A stretch of 64,000 bases of DNA from an uncultured Oscillospiraceae bacterium (GTDB lineage: Bacteria > Bacillota > Clostridia > Oscillospirales > Acutalibacteraceae), in assembly GCA_900548545.1 (NCBI GenBank), contig URKX01000008.1, forward strand, positions 1-64,000. Direction: 5' to 3'. The position numbers were made by a program, and so were the translations under genes. Below, in pieces: positions 45,885-54,531 of the stretch. Positions within the stretch are counted from its first letter, which is position 1. Each line of letters opens with the position of its first letter. The notes below the pieces were generated by a model, which ran no database searches, was not told the origin of the DNA, and saw only the letters and a list, made by a program, of their open reading frames with translations.

Positions 45885-48071
45885 ATGCGTATTGTAACCG
45901 AATTGACCAAGGGCTGGCAGTTTTCCGGGCCGGCCGAGACATGGGAGGAAGCGCTGGGGAAACCCACTGAGACGGTAGACCTGCCCCATACTTGGAACGC
46001 CGAGGATGGGCAAGGCGGCGGGGATTACCTCCAGGCGCGGTGCTGGTACTTCCGGAAGCTGGAGATAACCGCCCCTCAGGAGGGCCAGGAGGTTTGGATT
46101 GAGTTTCTCGCGGCTAACCAGGTGTGCGACGTTTATTTGAACGGCCAAAAGCTGGGGCATCACGAAGGAGGGTACACCGCGTTCCGTGTGAACTTGACCC
46201 CTGCCTTGGGAACAGAAAACTTGCTGGCTGTGGCGGTGGACAACCGGATCACCCCCAGTATTTACCCCCAGCGCAGCGACTTTTCCTACTATGGGGGCCT
46301 GTACCGGGAGGTTTTCCTGCTGACGGTGCCGAAAGCCCACTTTGCCCTGGGCTACTGTGGGGGCAGCGGTTTCACAGTGACGCCGCAGGTCCAGGGGGAC
46401 AGGGCCCATGTCAAAGCGCAGGTGTGGACAGAGGGCCCTGCCCGGCAAGTGGAAATCACGATCGCGGGGGAGACGAAAACGGCCCCTATCGAGAACCACA
46501 CGGCCATTTTGGAGTTTGAATTGGCCCCTGTCCGCCTTTGGAACGGCCTGGAGGATCCGTATTTATATACGGCGGAGGCTGTGTTGGACAGCGGCGACCA
46601 GGTGTCCACGCGGTTTGGCTGCCGCAGCATTGGCTTTGATCCTGACAAAGGCTTCCTTTTAAACGGAAAGCCTTATCCCTTGCGGGGCGTGGCCAAACAC
46701 CAGGATTGGCTGGGAGTGGGCAACGCCATTACCCACGAGATGATGGACGAGGACATGGCCATTGTGCTGGAATTGGGCGCCAACACACTGCGCTTGGCCC
46801 ACTATCCACATCATCCCTATTTTTATGACCTGTGTGATGAGAAGGGCTTGGTAGTCTGGGCGGAGATCCCCTACATCTCCCGTCATGTGCCGGAAGGCCG
46901 GGAAAGCACCCTTTCCCAGATGCGGGAACTGGTGGTGCAGCAGTACAACCACCCTTCCATCGTGTGCTGGGGGCTAAGCAATGAGATCGCCATGATTGGC
47001 GGCGTGTCGGAGGACATGATGGAGAACCACCGGCTGTTGAACGACTTGTGCCACCGGCTGGACCCCACGCGGCCCACCACTATGGCCCATGAGAATACCT
47101 TGGCCCAAGATTCCCCTCTGCATGATATTCCGGATATTTCCAGTTATAACCTGTATTTTGGCTGGTATAAAGGGGTCTTTGAGGAGAACGGCGTGTTTTT
47201 GGACAGTTTCCACCAAAAGCACCCCCAGCGGTGTGTCGGCCTGTCGGAGTACGGTGCGGATGCCAACATTGACCTGCAAGCCGGCAAGCCTGTCAAGGGG
47301 GACTTCACCGAAACCTATCAGTCCCTCTACCATGAACACTTGCTGCAAACCATTGAGGAGAGGCCTTACCTGTGGGCAACCCATGTGTGGAACCTGTTTG
47401 ATTTTGCCGCTGCCCACCGCAATGATGGAGGCGTCCCCGGCCGAAACTTAAAGGGCTTGGTCACCATGGACCGCAAGCGGCGCAAAGACGCCTTCTACCT
47501 GTACAAATCCCACTGGAACAAGGAACCCATGGTGCATCTGTGCGGCAGCCGCTATGTGGACCGTACGGAAGATGTGACGGAAGTAAAGGTCTATTCCAAC
47601 CAGCCCCAAGTTTCCCTGTATGTCAACGGCAGGCTGGTGGGCACCCAAGAAGGGCCGTATGTCTTCCGTTTCACTGTGCCAATGTCGGGTGAGATGGAGG
47701 TCACCGCCAAAGCTGGGGCGCTGGCCGATACCATCCACATCCGAAAGGCAGATGCGCCGAACCCAGCGTACACTTTGCCAAACCGTCAGAATGTCCTCAA
47801 CTGGATCGATATGGATAGCCACAACAGGGAAAATTGCTCGATCCAAGACACTTTGGGAAGTTTGCTGGATAATCCGGCAGCTCACGACCGGACCTTGGAG
47901 CTTATTAACCGGCTGGCTCCCACCCTGCTGGCAGACCCGGATATGGCTCAATTTTTGCGGGAAATGGCCCTGGATCGCATCCTCAACCCCAGCGCGGACA
48001 AAGTAAGCAAGGAGGAAGTGCGGGATTTCAATGCTTTCCTCCAAGGGATTCCCAAACAGCCCGCCCGATAA
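45885..48071 (+). CDS. GH2 glycoside hydrolase, probable beta-glucuronidase
   Basis: The 728-residue cytoplasmic enzyme has a jelly-roll (1-160), immunoglobulin-like (160-260) and TIM barrel (260-560) arrangement. The acid/base is E367 (WGLSNE) and the nucleophile E455 (LSEYGAD). An N-x-K motif (N521, K523) lies in the place where it binds the glucuronate carboxylate in gut GUS enzymes. Some beta-galactosidases also have N-x-K here, so context (the uxaC-uxuA-uxuB operon) is the deciding argument. About 95 helical residues are added at the C-terminus. The 178 bp before it show no clear promoter. GAAGGAG precedes the ATG. Confidence 0.8.
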   Translation: MRIVTELTKGWQFSGPAETWEEALGKPTETVDLPHTWNAEDGQGGGDYLQARCWYFRKLEITAPQEGQEVWIEFLAANQVCDVYLNGQKLGHHEGGYTAFRVNLTPALGTENLLAVAVDNRITPSIYPQRSDFSYYGGLYREVFLLTVPKAHFALGYCGGSGFTVTPQVQGDRAHVKAQVWTEGPARQVEITIAGETKTAPIENHTAILEFELAPVRLWNGLEDPYLYTAEAVLDSGDQVSTRFGCRSIGFDPDKGFLLNGKPYPLRGVAKHQDWLGVGNAITHEMMDEDMAIVLELGANTLRLAHYPHHPYFYDLCDEKGLVVWAEIPYISRHVPEGRESTLSQMRELVVQQYNHPSIVCWGLSNEIAMIGGVSEDMMENHRLLNDLCHRLDPTRPTTMAHENTLAQDSPLHDIPDISSYNLYFGWYKGVFEENGVFLDSFHQKHPQRCVGLSEYGADANIDLQAGKPVKGDFTETYQSLYHEHLLQTIEERPYLWATHVWNLFDFAAAHRNDGGVPGRNLKGLVTMDRKRRKDAFYLYKSHWNKEPMVHLCGSRYVDRTEDVTEVKVYSNQPQVSLYVNGRLVGTQEGPYVFRFTVPMSGEMEVTAKAGALADTIHIRKADAPNPAYTLPNRQNVLNWIDMDSHNRENCSIQDTLGSLLDNPAAHDRTLELINRLAPTLLADPDMAQFLREMALDRILNPSADKVSKEEVRDFNAFLQGIPKQPAR

Positions 48072-48107
48072 CGGCGGGACGCGGCTGGCCCTGTGATCAG
48101 CCGCAGA

Positions 48108-48152
48108 CAAAAACCTCCTTTGGTACAAGGAATGTATCAAAGGAGGTTTTCT
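48108..48152. terminator. Terminator of the hexuronate operon (bidirectional)
   Basis: A perfect 12-bp stem AAAACCTCCTTT/AAAGGAGGTTTT with a 17-nt loop has A- and T-rich ends usable on both strands. Confidence 0.85.
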
Positions 48153-48369
48153 AAGTGCCGGCGGAAATTTCAATTGGCCCGTAGATATCCCCTGCTGCGT
48201 ATGGGCAAATAGCTTCAATTCCCCATATGGGATCCTGGATTTCGTTATTTCGTGGGAATGACAAGGAGAACGCATTAAAAGGTACCAAGTTGTTGTGGAT
48301 GATTCGCAGTTTGCGGCGTACGCTCTGGAAAGATTCAAAATCCCTATGGCTTTTTTCTCTTTCCTGCAA
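48151..48369 (-). pseudogene. Possible 3'-terminal gene remnant
   Basis: This open 72-codon frame on the minus strand ends with a stop codon lying directly against the bidirectional terminator, as the 3' end of a real gene would. The product (ending WGIEAICPYAAGDIYGPIEISAGT) is not recognised. No convincing binding site precedes it, and the base composition is lower in GC than its neighbours. It may equally be chance. The rest of 48370-48440 is empty. Confidence 0.25.
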
Positions 48370-48440
48370 TAAAATAGGAGAGAGTTTTGTTTTACTAGCG
48401 CCTGAGAGTAGATCTATTTTGCGTTTGGAGGGATCAACCC

Positions 48441-49622
48441 ATGGTTCATTTGCTTTTGGCCGTTATCTACTTGGCCTTTGTCAGCCTGGGCCTGCCTGAC
48501 TCCTTGCTGGGAGCTGCCTGGCCTTCTATGTATGTGGAGTTTGGAGTGCCTCTTTCTTACGAGGGCATCTTGTCCATGGTCATCGCGGCGGGTACCATTG
48601 TGTCCAGCCTGCAAAGCGACCGGCTCACCCGGCTGTTAGGTGCGGGTAAGATCACCGCGCTCAGCGTGGCGATGACGGCCGTGGCGTTGCTGGGTTTCTC
48701 CTTCACCCGCTCTTTCTGGGTGTTGTGCCTGTGGGGTATCCCCTATGGGTTGGGTGCCGGCAGTGTGGACGCCGCTTTGAACAACTATGTGGCCCTGCAC
48801 TATTCCAGCCGGCACATGAGCTGGCTCCACTGTATGTGGGGATTGGGCGCCACCATAGGGCCTTACATCATGGGAATGGCCTTGACCCGGGGTGATGGCT
48901 GGGGCGGCGGATACCGCACCCTGTCTTTCCTGCAAATGGGCCTTACCGCCATTTTGCTGTTCAGCTTGCCTCTGTGGAAAAATCGGAAAACCCAGGAAGC
49001 CGAGGAGGGGAAACCTGCGGGGAAGGCCCTCACCTTGCGGCAGATCGCAGGCATCCCTGGGGCCAAAGAGGTGATGGTCTGCTTCTTTTGCTATTGCGCT
49101 GTGGAACAGACCACCATTCTGTGGGGCAGCAGCTACTTGATGCTCCACAAAGGTTTTTCTGCGGAAAGGGCAGCCAGCTTTGCCAGCATCTTCTTTTTGG
49201 GCATTACCTTGGGACGGGGCGTCTCCGGGTTTGCAACTATGAAGCTCAACGACACCCAGATGATCCGTTTGGGGCAGGGGCTTGTAGCTGTGGGGATCCT
49301 GTGTATGCTGGTGCCGGGGCCGGTGTTCTTGGCCTTGGCTGGCCTGGCTTTGGTGGGGCTGGGGTGCGCGCCGGTGTATCCCTGTATCATCCACTCCACC
49401 CCTGCCCATTTTGGCGCCCAGCGCTCCCAGGCTATCATTGGGGTGCAAATGGCCAGCGCCTATGTGGGCACCTGCCTGATGCCCCCCTTGTTTGGCCTGA
49501 TAGCCAACCATATCACCGTGGCCCTGCTGCCTGTCTATTTGCTGGTGCTTTTAGGGCTTATGGTGGCCACTCATGAACTGTTGGAACGCAAAGCCCCTAG
49601 CGTGGCCTGCCAGGAAACCTGA
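48441..49622 (+). CDS. MFS transporter
   Basis: This 393-residue major facilitator has about twelve helices, beginning LLLAVIYLAFVSLGLPDSLLGAAWPSMY, with a central charged loop (KNRKTQEAEEGKPAGK) between the two six-helix halves. The N-terminal GLPDSLLGAAWP block is seen in the sugar-type FucP-like branch. It follows the hexuronate operon but is separated from it by a terminator, so import of uronides or other sugars is only plausible. GGAGGG precedes the ATG. Confidence 0.82.
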   Translation: MVHLLLAVIYLAFVSLGLPDSLLGAAWPSMYVEFGVPLSYEGILSMVIAAGTIVSSLQSDRLTRLLGAGKITALSVAMTAVALLGFSFTRSFWVLCLWGIPYGLGAGSVDAALNNYVALHYSSRHMSWLHCMWGLGATIGPYIMGMALTRGDGWGGGYRTLSFLQMGLTAILLFSLPLWKNRKTQEAEEGKPAGKALTLRQIAGIPGAKEVMVCFFCYCAVEQTTILWGSSYLMLHKGFSAERAASFASIFFLGITLGRGVSGFATMKLNDTQMIRLGQGLVAVGILCMLVPGPVFLALAGLALVGLGCAPVYPCIIHSTPAHFGAQRSQAIIGVQMASAYVGTCLMPPLFGLIANHITVALLPVYLLVLLGLMVATHELLERKAPSVACQET

Positions 49623-49640
49623 GCCCTCCGCCAAATGCAG

Positions 49641-49672
49641 CCGCCTGTCCTCTTGGACGGGCGGATTTTTTA
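49641..49672 (+). terminator. Terminator of the MFS gene
   Basis: CCGCCTGTCC/GGACGGGCGG with a TCTT loop is followed by ATTTTTTAT. Confidence 0.9.
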
Positions 49673-49747
49673 TATAAATCCAGGAAAAGGGGCGTCCTTC
49701 CGGGGGGAGGCATCCAAAAAACTATAAACTTTTGTCGTCTTTTTTAC

Positions 49748-49776
49748 TTGTCCTCTTTTGGGTGGTTTGTTATAAT
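49748..49776 (+). promoter_or_regulatory. Promoter of the moxR operon
   Basis: TTGTCC and TATAAT are separated by 17 bp, 33 bp before moxR. Confidence 0.75.
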
Positions 49777-49809
49777 AAACTCAATTATCACTAGAGAGAG
49801 GGAAATCCT

Positions 49810-50748
49810 ATGGAAAATGTCCTGCCTGCTGTCAAGGCAAATATCCAAAAAGTGCTGGTGGGTGAAGAACGGGTCACCAGCTTGCTGCTCACGGCCATGA
49901 TTGCCGGAGGCCATGTGCTCATTGAGGACGTGCCCGGCATGGGCAAAACGGTGTTGGCCCGGTCTTTGGCGAAAAGCGTGGACGCAGCCTTTGGCCGTAT
50001 CCAGTTCACCCCGGACCTGCTGCCTTCCGATGTGACTGGCCTCAACTTCTTCGACCGGAAGACCGGGGAGTTCCAGTTTTCCCCCGGCCCGGTGTTCTGC
50101 AATATCCTGCTGGCAGACGAGATCAACCGCGCCACACCCCGGACCCAGTCTGCGCTGCTGGAGTGTATGGCGGAAGGCCAGGTGACGGTGGATGGGGAAA
50201 CCCGTAAGCTGCCCCCGCCGTTTTTTGTCATCGCCACGCAAAACCCGGTGGAAACCCTGGGAACTTACCCCTTGCCCGAGGCCCAGCTGGACCGCTTCCT
50301 CATGCGCATCTCCATGGATATGCCCACCAAGGCCCAGGAGTGCCAGATCTTGGAGCGCTTTAAGGACAGCGAGCCCTTAGAGGCTTTGGAGCCGGTGTGC
50401 GGCAAAGAGCAGATCTTGGAGCTGCAGGCCGCTGCCCGGAAGCTGTACATCCACCCGGTGCTGATGGAGTACATTGTGGACTTGGCCCGTGCTTCCCGGG
50501 ATGCCCGGGGAGTGGAATTGGGCGTGAGCCCCCGCGGCACCTTGGCCCTGCTGCGGGCCTCCCAGGCAAAGGCACTGGTGGAGGGCCGGGAGTTCGTCAC
50601 CCCGGAGGATATCAAAGAGGTGGGGGTACCGGTCATCGCCCACCGGTTGGCGGTCAACGGCATGGCGGGGTCTTCCCAGGCCCAGAAGGACGCGGCGTTG
50701 GCGCTGCTCCAGTCGGTGCCCCTGCCCACGGAAGATTGGTCCAAGTGA
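49810..50748 (+). CDS. MoxR-family AAA+ ATPase
   Basis: This 312-residue chaperone-like ATPase has Walker A (EDVPGMGKT), Walker B (LLADEIN), sensor 1 (VIATQNP) and a C-terminal lid containing the arginine-rich GVSPRGTLALLRA. MoxR proteins with DUF58 partners assemble or activate other protein complexes, often at the envelope. GAGAGGGA precedes the ATG. It is first of three co-oriented genes spaced by 1 and 13 bp. Confidence 0.93.
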   Translation: MENVLPAVKANIQKVLVGEERVTSLLLTAMIAGGHVLIEDVPGMGKTVLARSLAKSVDAAFGRIQFTPDLLPSDVTGLNFFDRKTGEFQFSPGPVFCNILLADEINRATPRTQSALLECMAEGQVTVDGETRKLPPPFFVIATQNPVETLGTYPLPEAQLDRFLMRISMDMPTKAQECQILERFKDSEPLEALEPVCGKEQILELQAAARKLYIHPVLMEYIVDLARASRDARGVELGVSPRGTLALLRASQAKALVEGREFVTPEDIKEVGVPVIAHRLAVNGMAGSSQAQKDAALALLQSVPLPTEDWSK

Positions 50749-50749
50749 C

Positions 50750-51847
50750 ATGGCGGCGCTGTTGATTTTGCTCCTGCTGGCAGCCCTGTACCTTCTCCAA
50801 GGGTTTCTCTATGACCGGTTTTGGAACAAGGGGCTGGAAGTGAAAATCGCGTTCCAGGAGGAGTACGCCACAGAAAACGACACGGCTGCCTTGACAGAGG
50901 TAGTGGTCAACGACAAGCTGCTGCCTTTGCCGGTGGTGGAGATCGACTTCCACATGGACAAAGGGCTGCGCTTTGTGGGGGAGGCCAACACCGCTGTCAG
51001 CGACCGTTCCTACCGGCGGGATGTGTTCGCCATGGGGGTGCGGCAGAAGATCACCCGTACCCTGGAGTTCCGCTGCGCCCGGCGAGGGTATTACGCCATT
51101 GACCAGGCGGGCATGGACGTGCGCAGTTTGGTGTTGACTAAGAAATATGTGGGGACATCCCCCCAGCACACAGCCTTTTACGTGCTGCCCCGGCCTGTGC
51201 CCACCCAGCGGGTCCAGATCCCCTTCTCCCAGATCATGGGCAGTGTCCTCAGCCGCAAGCGTGTTTACGACGACCCCTTTGAGTTTGCCGGCCTGCGGGA
51301 TTACACCCGGGGCGACCCCATGAAGTACATCAACTGGAAGGCCACGGCAAAAACCGGGGAAATGCTGGTGAACATCCACGAGTCCACCCTGTCCCAAAAG
51401 GTGGCGGTGGTGCTGGACCTGGAAGGCCTGGGGGTGCAGAAAGCCGATGTGCTCAACGAAGAGGCGGTGCGGATCGCCTGTACACTGTGCAGCCGTTTGT
51501 TGGAGGCAGGTATTGTGGTCAGCGCCTATTCTAACGGGATCGATGTGCTCACCGGCAAACCCATGGCCTTGCCGGAGGTTTCCGGAGCGGGCAGTGTGCT
51601 GTCCCTGCGGAAGGCCTTTGCCTGCGCCAAAGCTGCCAACGGCCTGATCCCCATTGAGGAGTATTTCCCTGGGGAGGACAGCGGCCTGCTGTGCGTGTTG
51701 GTGTCCCGCAGCCAGCGGGAGGATCTGGCCCGGGCCTTTGCCCAGTGCGCAGGCCAGCGGGAGTGGGTGCAGATCGTACCCTATCAGGATTTGTATGAAG
51801 AGATGCCCCAGTTTGGTACCGTGCACCGGTTCTACTGGGAAGTGTAA
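50750..51847 (+). CDS. DUF58 domain-containing protein
   Basis: This 365-residue protein has an N-terminal membrane helix (about 2-18), a beta-rich region, then the DUF58 signature FEFAGLRDYTRGDPMKYINWKATAKTGEMLVN (around 180-210) and a von Willebrand A-like fold. It starts 1 bp after the moxR stop. It is the usual partner of MoxR; its precise target is unknown. Confidence 0.9.
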   Translation: MAALLILLLLAALYLLQGFLYDRFWNKGLEVKIAFQEEYATENDTAALTEVVVNDKLLPLPVVEIDFHMDKGLRFVGEANTAVSDRSYRRDVFAMGVRQKITRTLEFRCARRGYYAIDQAGMDVRSLVLTKKYVGTSPQHTAFYVLPRPVPTQRVQIPFSQIMGSVLSRKRVYDDPFEFAGLRDYTRGDPMKYINWKATAKTGEMLVNIHESTLSQKVAVVLDLEGLGVQKADVLNEEAVRIACTLCSRLLEAGIVVSAYSNGIDVLTGKPMALPEVSGAGSVLSLRKAFACAKAANGLIPIEEYFPGEDSGLLCVLVSRSQREDLARAFAQCAGQREWVQIVPYQDLYEEMPQFGTVHRFYWEV

Positions 51848-51860
51848 AGGGGGGAATGGC

Positions 51861-53042
51861 GTGAAACATTTTCAAAGGATGGGGAACTGGCGCCAAGCCC
51901 TGCTTCGGGTCATGGGGTGGTTCCACTGCGGGTGGATCATCGCCCTGTACTACGCTACTGCTTACCGGATCTTTCAGGGGGATGCGGCCCTGCCCGGCAG
52001 GTTTTGGCGCGGCCTTTTGGTGGTGATCCCCTTTGCCCTGGCAGACCTGGCGCTCCAGTTTACCCGCAAGCTGTGGGAATACCTGTTGGTGAGCGTGTTT
52101 CTTTGTGGGCTTGCCTGGCTGCTGCTGGGGACCCCTGTAGCGGCTTTGCCTGTGGCGGCGGTATGCTTTTTCCGGGCGAGGAACCGTCTGTCGGAAGAAC
52201 TGGTGGATTCCCTGCTGGACCACCCCAGCCTTCCGTTGCTCATCGCGGTGGTGCCGCCCTTTTTGTACAGCGCCGCAACAAACGGCCCTTTGCTGCAAAA
52301 GCTCTGCCTGATTTGGATGGCAGTATACGGCTTGCTGTGGTGCGCTTACCGGGGCCTCAAAAACATTGAAGCCTATCTTGAGCTTAACCGGACCATGTCT
52401 GGGGTGCCTGTAAAACGGATCGTGCTCACCAGCGGGCTGGCGGTGGCTGGCATGGTGTTTTTGGCCGGGGCCCTGGTACTGCCGGTGCTGGTGATGGGCC
52501 AGGGGTTTTTCCGTATCGACCCCACTGCCCCAGACCGTGGGGAACCCCAGATCCAGCTGGAAACCACCGGCCCCAGCATGGCCATGGAGGCACCCCAGTG
52601 GTTGGAAGAGATAGGGGAAAAGAACACGTTTCAGATCCCACCGTTTGTGGGGTATTTCTTCGGGGCCCTGGTAGGCGTTGGGTTGCTGATTTTCTTGCTC
52701 TACGGGGTGTATTGGGTGATCCGCGGGCTGCGGGGCAGCTTTGTGGACCACCGGGACGTGGTGCAGTATTTACACGGCCCGGAGGATCAGATGGAGGAAG
52801 CGCCTTCCCAGCGGCGGGCGCGCCCTGCCCTTTGGGACCGTTCCCCCAATGCCCAAGTGCGGCGGAAGTACCGGCGGACTGTTTTGCGGCTTTCCAAGGA
52901 GGCTCCCCCTTCCTGGGCGGCCCCCCAGGAGATCGAGGAGCGGGCAGGGTTGGGGGACTCCCGGCTGCACCAGCTGTATGAGCGGGCACGCTACAGCCGG
53001 GAAGGCGTCACTTCCCAGGAGAGCCGCAGCTTAAAACGGTGA
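51861..53042 (+). CDS. Membrane protein with DUF4129-like C-terminus
   Basis: This 393-residue protein has about seven membrane helices (N-terminal 20-190, plus two around 200-290) and a C-terminal cytosolic part with VRRKYRRTVLRLSKEAPPSWAAPQEIEE and LYERARYSREGVTSQE, typical of DUF4129 found in MoxR/DUF58/transglutaminase operons. The transglutaminase domain is absent. It starts with GTG 51861 after AAAGGGGGG. Its last 12 bp overlap the convergent small gene. Confidence 0.75.
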   Translation: MKHFQRMGNWRQALLRVMGWFHCGWIIALYYATAYRIFQGDAALPGRFWRGLLVVIPFALADLALQFTRKLWEYLLVSVFLCGLAWLLLGTPVAALPVAAVCFFRARNRLSEELVDSLLDHPSLPLLIAVVPPFLYSAATNGPLLQKLCLIWMAVYGLLWCAYRGLKNIEAYLELNRTMSGVPVKRIVLTSGLAVAGMVFLAGALVLPVLVMGQGFFRIDPTAPDRGEPQIQLETTGPSMAMEAPQWLEEIGEKNTFQIPPFVGYFFGALVGVGLLIFLLYGVYWVIRGLRGSFVDHRDVVQYLHGPEDQMEEAPSQRRARPALWDRSPNAQVRRKYRRTVLRLSKEAPPSWAAPQEIEERAGLGDSRLHQLYERARYSREGVTSQESRSLKR

Positions 53043-53225
53043 ACTGCCGCCCCAATGGTTCGGCTGCCGGGAGAGCAGCAGGACCAGCCGGTGCAAGTCT
53101 TCTGCGGTGTGGATGAGCTCTTCCCTTTGATGCAGCTGAAGCTGCATCTTTACCGGCAGGGAGAGAAAATAGGACCGGCTGCTGGGACTGCCGTCCAGCA
53201 GGGCGCTTAAATCGTGATAAGCCAT
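53031..53225 (-). CDS. Small conserved-type protein, 64 residues
   Basis: The product (beginning MAYHDLSALLDGSPSSRSYF, then SLPVKMQLQLHQREELIHTAEDLHR) resembles short soluble helical proteins common in clostridia, with the S-LP-x2-Q and I-T-x-EDL pattern. The ribosome binding site AGAGGTGA lies 7 nt upstream, inside the 3' arm of a terminator-like hairpin. Function unknown. It is convergent with the DUF4129 gene. Confidence 0.6.
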   Translation of the reverse strand: MAYHDLSALLDGSPSSRSYFLSLPVKMQLQLHQREELIHTAEDLHRLVLLLSRQPNHWGGSSPF

Positions 53226-53262
53226 AAAAAATCACCTCTGGGGTAGTGTGCCCCAGAGGTGT
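53225..53262 (-). terminator. Terminator of the inositol monophosphatase gene, overlapping a Shine-Dalgarno sequence
   Basis: A perfect 11-bp stem CACCTCTGGGG/CCCCAGAGGTG is followed on the minus strand by TTTTTT and then the ATG of the 64-residue gene. Its second arm is also that gene's ribosome binding site. Confidence 0.75.
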
Positions 53263-53277
53263 TCTTTTTTTGCAAGC

Positions 53278-54057
53278 TTACCCATACCTCCGTATCCCTT
53301 GGACCAGCAGGGGATAGACCTGTGGGGTGCCGGCCAGGATGGGCTGTTTCTCATCGTAGCGGAAGCCTTTCCCAGGGGCAGTGCCAATCAGCCCGCCGGC
53401 TTCCCGCAGGATCACCGACCCGGCCGCGTAATCCCAGGGGGAGAGGCGCAGCTCGAAGAAGCCGTCGCAGCAGCCAGCGGCCAGATGGCACAAGTCCAGT
53501 GCAGCGGAACCGCTCCGCCGCAAGTCCCCACAGTGGGTGCAGAGTTCCTTTGCCATGGCAAAAGTGGTGTCTGCTAGTTCCGGGTAATAGGGGGAGGTTC
53601 CAAACACCACTAAGGCATTTTCCGGCGGGACATCCGCCACGTGGATGGGTTCCCCGTTGCGAAAGGCGCCCTTGCCCCGGATCCCGGAGTACAGATCCCC
53701 GCTAGCCAGGTCCAGCACAAGCCCCAGCAAACCTTCCCCGTCCAGCACGAGGCCCACCGAAATGCACCAAGACTGGTAGCCTCGGATAAAATTGGTGGTG
53801 CCGTCAATGGGGTCGATCACCCAGTTATAGCCGGGGGCCAACTGGTTTTCCTCCTGCTCTTCGGCGAAAAAGTGGGCTTCGGGCAGCAGGGGGGATAAGT
53901 GTTCCATAAGGTAATTTTGGGAGGCCACATCCCCTTCGGTGACAAAATTGGCGTGCCCCTCTTTCGTGTAGATTTTGGGCCGGGGGATGGCCCGGATCAC
54001 TGCCCCGGCCTCTTTCATAACTTGGCTGGCCTGAGCGGCCAACTGTTCCAATTCCAT
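53278..54057 (-). CDS. suhB: Inositol monophosphatase family protein
   Basis: This 259-residue Mg2+-dependent phosphatase has the three metal motifs in order: FFAEEQEE (about 64-71), WVIDPIDGTTNFIRG (about 79-93) and LSPWDYAAGSVI (about 205-216). It may act on inositol phosphates or related sugar phosphates; the SuhB symbol is by family only. AAGGAAGGGA precedes the ATG. No inositol pathway genes are adjacent. Confidence 0.88.
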   Translation of the reverse strand: MELEQLAAQASQVMKEAGAVIRAIPRPKIYTKEGHANFVTEGDVASQNYLMEHLSPLLPEAHFFAEEQEENQLAPGYNWVIDPIDGTTNFIRGYQSWCISVGLVLDGEGLLGLVLDLASGDLYSGIRGKGAFRNGEPIHVADVPPENALVVFGTSPYYPELADTTFAMAKELCTHCGDLRRSGSAALDLCHLAAGCCDGFFELRLSPWDYAAGSVILREAGGLIGTAPGKGFRYDEKQPILAGTPQVYPLLVQGIRRYG

Positions 54058-54436
54058 AGGATCCCTTCCTTTCCCACGTCAGTATAGCACAGCGGCTGCC
54101 CAGCCGCAACCGGATTTGTTCCCATCTTGGTCAAAGAGATTTCACGAAACGCTTAGAGATCGTTCAAACCCCATTCAAAAACGGGGGGTATCCTATAGAC
54201 ACAGCAGAAGAGAAGCGGTTCCTTCCCTTGCTTGCTTTTTCATAGATTCCCCTCCCTCTCCTACGCCGCCCGGCTTTTGCTGGGCGGCGTTTCCATGTTC
54301 CCCCTTCTCTGGCCGGGGACAGCAGGGGGCCTTGGAAAAGGCCGGTGGAAGGCGATGGAATCCTCTTAAATAAAAAGTGAATCATTCTTATTTATTTTAA
54401 TTCTTCCCATAAATTCTGAATAATTTGTGAACTCCA
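54058..54436. other. Intergenic region with one long hairpin
   Basis: No gene was recognised. A 12-bp stem with a TTTT loop (54263-54274 with 54279-54290) is the only clear structure. It lacks a good T-run, so its role is unclear. Confidence 0.5.
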
Positions 54437-54465
54437 TTGACAAATTTCGCACGATCCAGTATAGT
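54437..54465 (+). promoter_or_regulatory. Promoter of the NADH oxidase gene
   Basis: TTGACA and TATAGT have a 17-bp spacer, in an AT-rich segment 67 bp before the GTG start. Confidence 0.82.
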
Positions 54466-54531
54466 TTCTTTGGAAAAGAATGATTGCAAAATCTTCGCGT
54501 ATACTCTATTTTTAGAAAAGAGGGATCTGCT

